Positions 34,067 to 41,351 of a stretch of DNA of 64,000 nucleotides are shown piece by piece. Within the stretch, counting starts at the first letter, position 1; every line of letters starts with the position of its first letter. This DNA is from CAIYPG01 sp903864555 (GTDB taxonomy: Bacteria > Pseudomonadota > Gammaproteobacteria > Burkholderiales > SG8-39), in NCBI GenBank assembly GCA_947474715.1, contig CANJJT010000006.1, forward strand, positions 1-64,000. The letters run 5' to 3'. The notes beneath the pieces were generated by a model. The model had not been told where the DNA came from. It was given only the letters and a program-made list of their open reading frames with translations, and did no database searches. The position numbers were made by a program, and so were the translations under genes.

Positions 34067-34606
34067 GACTTTCTTTGCTTCGCCAAAGAAAGTCACCAAA
34101 GAAAGGCGACCCCGGAGGGGACGGCCCTTCCGCTTCGCTACAGGGCTGCCCTACGATGCTCGCGTCCCTCATTTACGAAAATGCGGGCGCCTGCGGAACT
34201 CGCAAAGACCGGAGAAGCCGGTCTTTGCTCAGACAGTCCTCGGCGACATCCCCTCAGGACGCTGCGCTTCTCGGCGTCCCCAACGGGGGCCCCAAAGGCG
34301 AACACACCGAGGGGATGCGATGGCATTTGCCCCCTGCATGCCATCGGTTTTGACCTGCCGGTGTTGGGGCCCCTTAAGCGTCGCCGAGGAGCGGAGCTGC
34401 GGACGGGGGCTGTCGGCGAGGACTGTCTGAGCCCGGACCAGTTTCATCGGGCCGGGCGAGTTCCGCAGCCGCCCGGCCGCAGTGAGCACCGCAGGGCATT
34501 CCGTAGCGAAGCGGAGGAACGATGCGCCGGGGTGCCCTTTTCTTTGGTACCTTTCTTTTGGGGGCAAGCAAAAGAAAGGTACTCGCCCGAAAGGGCGAAA
34601 TGATCC
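34044..34606. repeat. Large imperfect inverted repeat (two facing copies of a about 260 bp element)
   Basis: The left arm starts with a perfect 13 bp hairpin (GTGACTTTCTTTG, loop CTTCGC, 34065-34096). The right arm ends with the matching 14 bp hairpin (GTACCTTTCTTTTG, loop of 8, 34547-34582). Both arms, read inward, carry CCAAAGAAA, a CCCCGG box, TCCGCTTCGCTAC, TGCGGAACTCGC, GCTCAGACAGTCCTCG and GGGGCCCC. The centre lies near 34306-34355. Frames within it on both strands are Arg/Ser-rich and mirror the symmetry, so I read it as non-coding. It fills the 850 bp gap before pyrC. Confidence 0.75.
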
Positions 34607-34755
34607 CCACTGAAACAGAAAACTAACTCGCTGGCAGACGAAGGAATTCTTCAGAAAGCTGCAGGAAGCGGCGCACCCGACAGCGCAAAGTAAAAACTCA
34701 ATAAACCTCGCGTGTCCAAAATGAAGAAGCAAAAAAACACCTATCATTACACCCC

Positions 34756-35796
34756 ATGGACACCCAAACCCTCACCCTCACCACCCCCGATGACTGGCAC
34801 CTCCACCTGCGCGACGGCGATGCGCTGCAGGCAGTGCTGGCCCATACCGCCCGGCAGTTCGCCCGCGCCATCGTCATGCCCAACCTCAAGCCACCGGTCA
34901 CCACGGTGCAGCAGGCCGAGGCTTATCGCGACCGCATCCTGGCCGCGCGGCCGGCGGGCTCGTGTTTTGAGCCGCTGATGACCTTGTACCTGACCGACCT
35001 CACTTCGCCCGCCGAGATTGCCGCGGCGAAGGCGAGCGGTTTCGTGCATGCGGTGAAGTACTACCCGGCCGGCGCCACCACCAATTCCGATGCCGGGGTG
35101 ACGCAGATCGACAAGGCCTTCGGCACGCTCGAGGCCATGGAAAAGCACGGCTTGCCGCTCTTGGTGCATGGCGAATCCACGGCGCCCGAGGTGGATGTCT
35201 TTGATCGTGAAAAGGCCTTCATCGACAGCACGCTGACGCAGATACGCGCGCGCTTTCCGGCGCTGCGCCTGGTGTTCGAGCACATCACCACGCGTGAGGC
35301 GGCAGCGTACGTGGCCGAAGCGCCCGCCAATGTCGCGGCGACCATCACGCCGCAGCACCTGCTGTTCAACCGCAATGCCATTTTCCAGGGCGGCATACGC
35401 CCGCACTATTACTGCCTGCCGGTGCTCAAGCGCGAGGTGCATCGCGTCGCCCTGGTCGCGGCGGCCACCAGCGGCAGCCCGAAATTCTTCCTCGGCACCG
35501 ACAGCGCGCCACACGCGAAGAACCTGAAGGAACATGCCTGCGGCTGCGCCGGCTGTTTCAATGCGCATGCCGCGCTGGAACTGTATGCCGAGGCGTTCGA
35601 AGCGGCGGGTGCATTGGACAAGCTGGAAGGTTTCGCCAGCTTTCACGGGCCGGATTTCTACCGGTTGCCGCGCAACACCGGCACGGTGACCCTGCGTCGG
35701 GAGAGCTGGACACCACCGACCCAATACGCCTTCGGCGGCGAAACCCTGGTGCCCCTGCGTGCCGGTGAGGCCCTGCGTTGGCGCCACGTCACCTGA
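34756..35796 (+). CDS. pyrC: Dihydroorotase
   Basis: 346 residues, class II length. Zn ligands His15 and His17 are in DDWHLHLRDGD, and the carbamylated Lys101 in VKYYPAGATTNSDAG. PLLVHGE and FEHITTREAA hold the other His ligands, and FLGTDSAPHAKNLKE the catalytic Asp. Third step of pyrimidine synthesis (carbamoyl-aspartate to dihydroorotate). The stop lies 32 bp before the DUF3025 gene. Confidence 0.96.
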   Translation: MDTQTLTLTTPDDWHLHLRDGDALQAVLAHTARQFARAIVMPNLKPPVTTVQQAEAYRDRILAARPAGSCFEPLMTLYLTDLTSPAEIAAAKASGFVHAVKYYPAGATTNSDAGVTQIDKAFGTLEAMEKHGLPLLVHGESTAPEVDVFDREKAFIDSTLTQIRARFPALRLVFEHITTREAAAYVAEAPANVAATITPQHLLFNRNAIFQGGIRPHYYCLPVLKREVHRVALVAAATSGSPKFFLGTDSAPHAKNLKEHACGCAGCFNAHAALELYAEAFEAAGALDKLEGFASFHGPDFYRLPRNTGTVTLRRESWTPPTQYAFGGETLVPLRAGEALRWRHVT

Positions 35797-35827
35797 TCCG
35801 TGCCTGAAGGGCCTGTGCGCAGCCGGC

Positions 35828-36619
35828 ATGGATGAATCGCCCTGGAAAGAGCGGCTGGCATCCCCGGCGCAGGACTGGATGCAGCCCTGGGTGGCGCGAT
35901 TGCCCGGGCACTTCCCCACGTGCGACGACCTCAATGCATTGCTCGATGCGCGCGAGCACCATACCGCCTCGGACCATGCCGTGCGCTTTGTTGCCGCAGA
36001 TGCCCTGCCGGCACTGGAGGGTTATGAAGCCCAGGTGCATGCCAGCGGTGAGGTGCCCACGCGCGCGCAAAGCTGGCACGACCTCTTCAATGCGCTGGCC
36101 TGGCTGGCCTTCCCGCGCACCAAGCGCCGCATCAATGCCCTGCACCTGCAGCATTTGAACGAGGCGGCAGGCGGGCGCCGTGGCACGGCGCGGGATGTGC
36201 TGACGCTGCTCGACGAAAGCGGCGTGCTGGTCGCCTGCGCCGATGAATCGCTCGCCGAACTGCTGCGCGGCTTCCAGTGGCAGTCGCTGTTCCAGGCGCG
36301 TCGTGCCGATGTCCTGGCCGGCATGCGCTTCGTGGTGTTCGGCCACGCGCTGCAGGAGCAGGCGCTCAATCCCCGTCCGGGCATCACCGGCAAGGCCCTG
36401 TTCATCCACTGCAGTCAGGCGTCGCTGTCTGAGCCTTTGCCTGCACTGCTCGACCGGCTGGATGCCGGCACGGCCTCGCTGCTCGAAGAACCCGGGCTGC
36501 TGGCCAGCACGCGATCACTGGCACCGCTGCCGCTGCTCGGTATCCCCGGCTGGGATGCGGCCAGTGAATGCGACAGTTACTACGACAATCGCGCGGTGTT
36601 CCGCCCCGGCCGGCGATGA
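35828..36619 (+). CDS. DUF3025 family protein
   Basis: 263 residues from ATG 35828. The family core is clear: QSWHDLFNALAWLAFPRTKRRINALH, RGTARDVLTLLDESGVLVAC, FGHALQEQALNPRPGITGKAL and a tail DRLDAGTASLLEEP to PLPLLGIPGWD. Cytosolic and of unknown function. In Burkholderiales it is commonly found just after pyrC, as here. Probably cotranscribed with it. Confidence 0.85.
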   Translation: MDESPWKERLASPAQDWMQPWVARLPGHFPTCDDLNALLDAREHHTASDHAVRFVAADALPALEGYEAQVHASGEVPTRAQSWHDLFNALAWLAFPRTKRRINALHLQHLNEAAGGRRGTARDVLTLLDESGVLVACADESLAELLRGFQWQSLFQARRADVLAGMRFVVFGHALQEQALNPRPGITGKALFIHCSQASLSEPLPALLDRLDAGTASLLEEPGLLASTRSLAPLPLLGIPGWDAASECDSYYDNRAVFRPGRR

Positions 36620-36661
36620 AAGCGGCGGCCGGAGCCGGCTTACGCCTTACAATGACTGCGT

Positions 36662-37051
36662 GAAGTCAGCCGGACGGTCGCTGCATGACTCGTTCATGTG
36701 GAGGAAAGTCCGGGCTCCGCAGAGCAGGGTGCTGGGTAACGCCCAGACGCTATAAGCCGGTGGCAACACCGGCCCAAGGCGATGACAGGGCAACAGAGAG
36801 TAGACCGCCGATGGCCATGCAAATGGATCAGGCAAGGGTGAAACGGTGCGGTAAGAGCGCACCGCGGACGTGGGAACACGGACGGCACGGTAACCTCCAC
36901 CCGGAGCAACACCAAATAGGCGGATGATGACGCGGCTCGCCGAGTCCGCGGGTAGGTGGCTAGAGCCCGGAGGCAACTCCGGGCCCAGAGGAATGATCGT
37001 CACGGTGTCCGCAAGGGTGCCGACAGAACCCGGCTTACAGGCTGACTTCAC
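36662..37051 (+). ncRNA. rnpB: RNase P RNA (class A)
   Basis: The conserved elements are in order: GAGGAAAGTCCGGGCTCC with GCAGGGTGCTGGGTAACGCC; CAACAGAGAGTAGACCGCCG; GGCAAGGGTGAAACGGTGCG followed by GTAAGAGCGCACCGC; GGCACGGTAACCTCCACCCG with GAGCAACACCAAATAG; and CGACAGAACCCGGCTTA. The 5' end GAAGTCAGCC pairs with the 3' end GGCTGACTTC (P1). About 390 nt, a typical bacterial A-type RNA. It is the catalytic subunit that matures tRNA 5' ends. It starts 42 bp after the DUF3025 gene. Confidence 0.97.
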
Positions 37052-37396
37052 AGTTTCATCGAATCGGATAATGTTGCACCGCAGCGTGTCATTTCGCGCG
37101 GCCGATTCGTGTGTCTCCCCCCGCGCCGGGACGCACCATTGCGAGGCGGTGTGCCCAATTCTGGCGTGCCCAGCCGCGTTTTTTCCTGTTGTTTTCGAGT
37201 GCCTCCTGCGGGTGCATGCCATTCGTTCGGTCGGCCCGGACTCCCGAGCCCCGGCTTGAAACGCATGGCATTCCCCTTGCTAATCAGGCAAGGGCCGGAA
37301 GTCCTCAGTGTTCCTTTCCAGTGCTGCCGCCCCCTGCGGGTGGTGCGGTGCAGCGACCAGGGAGAGGCCAGATGGGATGCCCGCATGGAGAACGCC
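37052..37396. other. Spacer between rnpB and ybiB
   Basis: 345 bp. It follows P1 of rnpB without a clear T-run terminator. The frames running through it into ybiB have no family similarity and I treat them as non-coding. No other structure noticed. Confidence 0.5.
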
Positions 37397-38389
37397 ATGA
37401 ATTTCGCACCCTTGATACGCGCCATTGCTGGGGTTGAAGCGGATGCATCACCGCTTCCTGTCCAGGAGATCCGGCAATTGTTCGCCGCCATGCTGGAAGG
37501 CGGACTGCCCGACCTGGAAATGGGCGCGCTGCTGGTGGCCATGGGCACCGGGACGCTGCCGCAGTGGGCCTTGTTGGGATTCGACGCCGCCCTGGCCGAC
37601 AACGTGCTGCAACTGATGCCGCCGGTGTGCGACCGCGATGGCGCAAGGCCGGTGGTGATTCCAGCCTACGGTGGTGCGCGCACGCAGCACAATCTCACGC
37701 CACTGCTGGCACTGCTGTTGCAGCGTCTGCGGGTGCCGGTGCTGGTGCATGGCACCCTGGAAGGGCACGGTCGCGCGGCCACCGCCTATGTCTTTCGCGA
37801 ACTGGGCATCATGCCCTGCCTGACGCTGGGTCGTGCGCAAGCGGCACTGGACAATGAGGGCCTGGCCTTTGTGCCCACCGGGGTGTTATCGCCGGGGCTG
37901 GCAAGCCTGCTATCCCTGCGCCATCGTATCGGTGTGACCGGCGTGGTCCCGGCCATGGCCTTGTTGATCGATCCCTTCCTGGGCAAGAGCATGCGGCTGG
38001 TGAGCGCGGCGCCCGGAGTGGAGCTGGAGATGCTGCGTGATCTGCTGCTCGCCTCCGGGCAGGATGCGCTGGTGATGGCCGGTACCGAGGGCGAAGCCTT
38101 TGCCAACCCGCGGCGTCGGCCGCGCATGGAACTGGTGAGTGACGGTGCTTCGCTCATGCTGTTCGACCAGGAAGCGCCGCATGATCATGTCGGCAACGAC
38201 GTCGCGTTCGATGTCAGTCCCAGGGCTACTGCAGCAGTGATCCGGCAGATGCTCGATGCGCCGGCTTCGGTGCCGGCGCCGATTTCCCACCAGCTGGCTT
38301 GTTGTCTGTTTGCCGCCGGCCATGCGCAGGATTTCAACGAGGCCAAGGCCATCGTTGCCGTGCACATGCGCAGCCTTGCCGCTGCCTGA
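37397..38389 (+). CDS. ybiB: YbiB/TrpD2-type nucleic acid-binding protein
   Basis: 330 residues from ATG 37397 (GGAGA 6 bp upstream; ATG 37385 also possible). The fold is that of anthranilate phosphoribosyltransferase: PVQEIRQLFAAMLEGGLPDLEMGALLVAM at the N-terminus, VVIPAYGGARTQHNLTPLLALLL in place of the PRPP loop, VLVHGTLEGHGRAATAYVF, and AGTEGEAFANPRRRPRM. E. coli YbiB (TrpD2) is known to bind nucleic acids and is under LexA control. The missing PRPP motif supports this over a TrpD role. Convergent with waaF. Confidence 0.88.
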   Translation: MNFAPLIRAIAGVEADASPLPVQEIRQLFAAMLEGGLPDLEMGALLVAMGTGTLPQWALLGFDAALADNVLQLMPPVCDRDGARPVVIPAYGGARTQHNLTPLLALLLQRLRVPVLVHGTLEGHGRAATAYVFRELGIMPCLTLGRAQAALDNEGLAFVPTGVLSPGLASLLSLRHRIGVTGVVPAMALLIDPFLGKSMRLVSAAPGVELEMLRDLLLASGQDALVMAGTEGEAFANPRRRPRMELVSDGASLMLFDQEAPHDHVGNDVAFDVSPRATAAVIRQMLDAPASVPAPISHQLACCLFAAGHAQDFNEAKAIVAVHMRSLAAA

Positions 38390-38408
38390 GGGCGTGCTGG
38401 CCGGGCGG

Positions 38409-39440
38409 TCAGGCCGCCTCGATGGCCTGGATGTCACGCAACACCTGTTCCGGCCCGATCTCCTTCATGCAGCGCCAGTGGCCCAGCGGACACTCGCGCT
38501 TGAAACAGGGGCGGCAATCCAGGCCCTGGATTTCCACGATGCGTGCCTGTTCCGGCGCCGCCAGCGGCGGGGTGTGCCGGCTGTCGGACGAGCCATAGAT
38601 CGCAATCAGCGGCCGGCCGGTGGCGGCGGCCACGTGCATCAATCCGGAATCATTGCTCACCACCAGGGAGGCGGCCGCGATCAGGTCTATCGCCGAGGCG
38701 AGGTCGGTGCGCCCGCACAGGTTCAGCGCCGCGCCACCGGAAAGGGCGGCGATGGCCTCGCCCACCGGGGCGTCCTTGGGAGAGCCGATCAGCCAGACCT
38801 GCCTGCCCTGGTCCGTCAGGCGGCGGGCCAGCGCTGCGTAGTGTTCTGCCGGCCAGCGCTTGGATGGGCCGAATTCCGCACCGGGGCAGAACACCACTAC
38901 CGGTCGCTGGCGGCTGATGCCCAGGCGCGCCATGGTGATCAGCTGGTTGGTTTCATCCACGCGCAGGCGTACCACCTCCAGCGGACGTGTCACCGGCTCG
39001 CCCGGCGTTTCGGCCAGCTGGGCATAGCGTTCCGACATCAGGGGCAGGGCCTCGCGCTCGAGCTTGTGCAAGACATTGAGCAGGCCATAGCGCGATTCGC
39101 CGACGTAACCCACGCGCAGGCGGATGTCGGCAAAGAAGGGGATGAGCGCCGACTTGAAGCTGTTGGGCAGCACGACCGCCTGGCTGTAGCCGCGCTCGCG
39201 CAGTGACTGCCCCAGGCGCCAGCGCTCCTTCAGCCTCAGTTCGCCATGGGCAAAGGGCGCATCCAGCACCTCATTGATCTCCGGCATGCGTGCCAGCACC
39301 GGGCCGGTCCAGGGCGGTGCAAGCGCGTCGATGATCAGGTCGGGCAGGCGCCGGTGCAGCCGGGCGAACAGGGGCTGCGCGAGCAGTGCATCGCCGATCC
39401 AGTTGGGGGCAACCACGAGTACACGCATGGGGGAACGCAT
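38409..39440 (-). CDS. waaF: ADP-heptose:LPS heptosyltransferase II
   Basis: 343 residues from ATG 39440. GT-B glycosyltransferase family 9: VLVVAPNWIGDALLAQPLFARL at the N-terminus, VVLPNSFKSALIPFFADI, VVFCPGAEFGPSKRWPAEHYAAL and LVVSNDSGLMHVAAATGRPLIAIYGSSD. The ending CRPCFKRECPLGHWRCMKEI is typical of WaaF. Adds the second heptose to the LPS inner core at the cytoplasmic face. Upstream on the same strand are the zinc-finger and ilvE genes. Confidence 0.94.
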   Translation of the reverse strand: MRSPMRVLVVAPNWIGDALLAQPLFARLHRRLPDLIIDALAPPWTGPVLARMPEINEVLDAPFAHGELRLKERWRLGQSLRERGYSQAVVLPNSFKSALIPFFADIRLRVGYVGESRYGLLNVLHKLEREALPLMSERYAQLAETPGEPVTRPLEVVRLRVDETNQLITMARLGISRQRPVVVFCPGAEFGPSKRWPAEHYAALARRLTDQGRQVWLIGSPKDAPVGEAIAALSGGAALNLCGRTDLASAIDLIAAASLVVSNDSGLMHVAAATGRPLIAIYGSSDSRHTPPLAAPEQARIVEIQGLDCRPCFKRECPLGHWRCMKEIGPEQVLRDIQAIEAA

Positions 39441-39532
39441 CGTGGCGGGCCTCAGTTTCGCGCCAGACACGGCGTCAAGGCCGGGGCCTGATCAGGCCGG
39501 CTGGCCGGCACCGCAGGCTCGGCCACCAGGCT

Positions 39533-39742
39533 TCAGTGACCGGTGGGCAGTTCGCCCTTGAACACATAGTGAGTGCCGCAGTACGGGCACAGGATGTCGC
39601 CGGTCCTGGTGATCTCGAGGAAGACGCGGGGGTGCATGTTCCACAACGGCGTGGCCGGCGTGGGGCAGTGCAGCGGCAGGTCGGCCGCGGTGATTTCAAC
39701 CGTGCTGGCTGCTCCGGCCACCGTCGTGGTGGACGTGCTCAT
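39533..39742 (-). CDS. Zinc-finger (zf-CHCC) domain protein
   Basis: 69 residues. LPLHCPTPATPLWNMHPRVFLE and DILCPYCGTHYVFKGELPTGH hold the Cys-His-Cys-Cys zinc site of the zf-CHCC family, homologous to the mitochondrial complex I subunit NDUFS6. Its bacterial role is uncertain. The start ATG overlaps the ilvE stop (ATGA), so it is coupled to ilvE; this ilvE-zinc finger-waaF order is usual in Burkholderiales. Confidence 0.9.
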   Translation of the reverse strand: MSTSTTTVAGAASTVEITAADLPLHCPTPATPLWNMHPRVFLEITRTGDILCPYCGTHYVFKGELPTGH

Positions 39743-40710
39743 TTGCGGCCCCCGGCCTTCTTGGCACTTTTCTTTGCCGGCTTGGTCTTGCCCACCTGCG
39801 TGAGCCAGTGCTTGTACTTGGGTACCTTGCCGTTGACCACGTCGAAGAACAGCTTCTGGATCTTGGTGGTGATAGGTCCGCGCTTGCCGGCGCCGATGAC
39901 CCGGCCATCCAGTTCCCGGATCGGTGTGATCTCCGCGGCGGTGCCGGAGAAGAAGGCCTCGTCGGCGATGTAGACGTCGTCGCGGGTCATGCGCTTGGAG
40001 ATGACTTCGTAACCGAGGTCCTTCGCCAGGGTGATGATGGTGTCGCGCGTGATCCCCATCAGTGCCGAGGCAATTTCCGGCTCGTAGATCTTGCCCTTCT
40101 TCACGATGAAGAGGTTCTCGCCCGCGCCCTCGGCAACGAAGCCGTCGACGTCGAGCAGCAGCGCCTCGTCGTAGCCATGCTCGGTGGCTTCCATGTTGGC
40201 CAGGATGGAGTTGGCGTAGGTGGCGGAAAACTTGGCGCGCGCCATGGTGACGTTGACATGGTGGCGTGCAAAGGAGGCGGTCTTCACGCGGATGCCCTTT
40301 TCCAGGGCTTCGGGGCCGAGGTAGGCGCCCCAGGGCCAGGCGGCGATGGCCACATGCACCGACGCACCCTTGGGGGAGACCCCCATCTTCTCCGAGCCGT
40401 AGAAGGCGATCGGGCGGATGTAGCAGGAGTCCAGCTTGTTGGCGCGCACCACCTCGCAGTGCGCCTCCATCAGCGTCTTCATGTCATAGGGCATCTTCAT
40501 CAGGTAGATCTTGGCCGAATTGAACCAGCGCTCGGCGTGCTCCTCGAGGCGGAAGATGGCCGGGCCGCTGGCGGTCTTGTAGGTGCGCAGGCCCTCGAAT
40601 ACGGCCAGGCCGTAGTGCAGCGAATGGGTGAGGACGTGGATGTTGGCTTCACGCCAGGGCACCAGCTTGCCGTTGAACCAGATGAAGCCGTCACGATCGG
40701 CCATGGACAT
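39739..40710 (-). CDS. ilvE: Branched-chain amino acid aminotransferase
   Basis: 323 residues from ATG 40710 (GGAG about 8 bp upstream). Fold-type IV PLP enzyme: LTHSLHYGLAVFEGLRTYKT, YIRPIAFYGSEKMGVSPKG, SFARHHVNVTMARAKFSATY with the PLP Lys in MARAK, GENLFIVKKGKIYEP and AFFSGTAAEITPI. Transfers amino groups between Ile, Leu, Val and 2-oxoglutarate. The Lys/Ala-rich tail (KTKPAKKSAKKAGGRK) is a lineage extension. Confidence 0.95.
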   Translation of the reverse strand: MSMADRDGFIWFNGKLVPWREANIHVLTHSLHYGLAVFEGLRTYKTASGPAIFRLEEHAERWFNSAKIYLMKMPYDMKTLMEAHCEVVRANKLDSCYIRPIAFYGSEKMGVSPKGASVHVAIAAWPWGAYLGPEALEKGIRVKTASFARHHVNVTMARAKFSATYANSILANMEATEHGYDEALLLDVDGFVAEGAGENLFIVKKGKIYEPEIASALMGITRDTIITLAKDLGYEVISKRMTRDDVYIADEAFFSGTAAEITPIRELDGRVIGAGKRGPITTKIQKLFFDVVNGKVPKYKHWLTQVGKTKPAKKSAKKAGGRK

Positions 40711-40887
40711 GGGAAATACTCCGGAAATATTGGGGCGACTCAATTCATGATTTTAACGGAAGTGGCTGTGGTCGCGGCCTGGCAGGCGCCCGGTTGATGG
40801 GGGCGGGCGGGCAACAGGGACGCGCCGCCCCGGGGGGTAAGATGCAATGCGGTGGATGTTCCGATGGATCAAGCGCAGGAGATGGCA

Positions 40888-41271
40888 ATGACCCCGACGA
40901 TGACGACGGCGTACTGGTGTGTGCTGGCGGCGGCGATGCTGCCCTATGCAGCGGTGGGGCTGGCCAAGGCCAGGCCGGGATTCGACAACCACGCGCCGCG
41001 CGAATGGCTGGCCCGCCTGTCCGGATGGCGCCAGCGCGCCCACTGGGCGCATCAGAACAGTTTTGAGGCATTCCCTGCGTTTGCTGCCGCGGTGATCATT
41101 GCGCACCTGGCGCAGGCGCCACAGGGCCGCATAGACCTGCTGGCCGTGGTGTTCGTGGTGGCCCGCGGGGCCTACATCGCTGCCTATGTGGCCGATGCGG
41201 CGATCCTGCGCTCACTGGTCTGGAGCGTGGGCCTGCTGTCGGTGGTGGGGCTGTTCGTGGTCTCCGCCTGA
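40888..41271 (+). CDS. MAPEG family membrane protein
   Basis: 127 residues from ATG 40888, placed 7 bp after AGGAG; earlier ATGs are not preceded by a site. Four membrane segments. FDNHAPREWLARLSGWRQRAHWAHQNSFEAFPAFAAAVI is the MAPEG core with its Arg/Asn/Glu residues (E-x-x-P). The family includes glutathione transferases of eicosanoid metabolism; bacterial members are uncharacterised. Divergent from ilvE. Confidence 0.85.
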   Translation: MTPTMTTAYWCVLAAAMLPYAAVGLAKARPGFDNHAPREWLARLSGWRQRAHWAHQNSFEAFPAFAAAVIIAHLAQAPQGRIDLLAVVFVVARGAYIAAYVADAAILRSLVWSVGLLSVVGLFVVSA

Positions 41272-41292
41272 GACGGGCTGGCCAGATTGGTG

Positions 41293-41351
41293 GTGATTAC
41301 AATTTCTTTGTTGATTCAATGTCCACGGCGCCTGCCATCCGGAAATGATCA
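41293..41351 (+). repeat. 59 bp three-block intergenic element, copy D
   Basis: GTGATTACAATTTCT, 8 bases, TCAATGT, 22 bases, ATGATCA. The spacing is identical to copy A, with which it also shares ACGGCGCCT. The first block is the least conserved of the four. The terminal TGATCA provides, on the minus strand, the stop codon of glnE. Confidence 0.5.

Noticed and set aside
34138..34747. Several frames of 60-220 codons inside the large inverted repeat
   Set aside because: They mirror each other through the palindrome, have Arg/Ser-rich composition and no recognisable domain.
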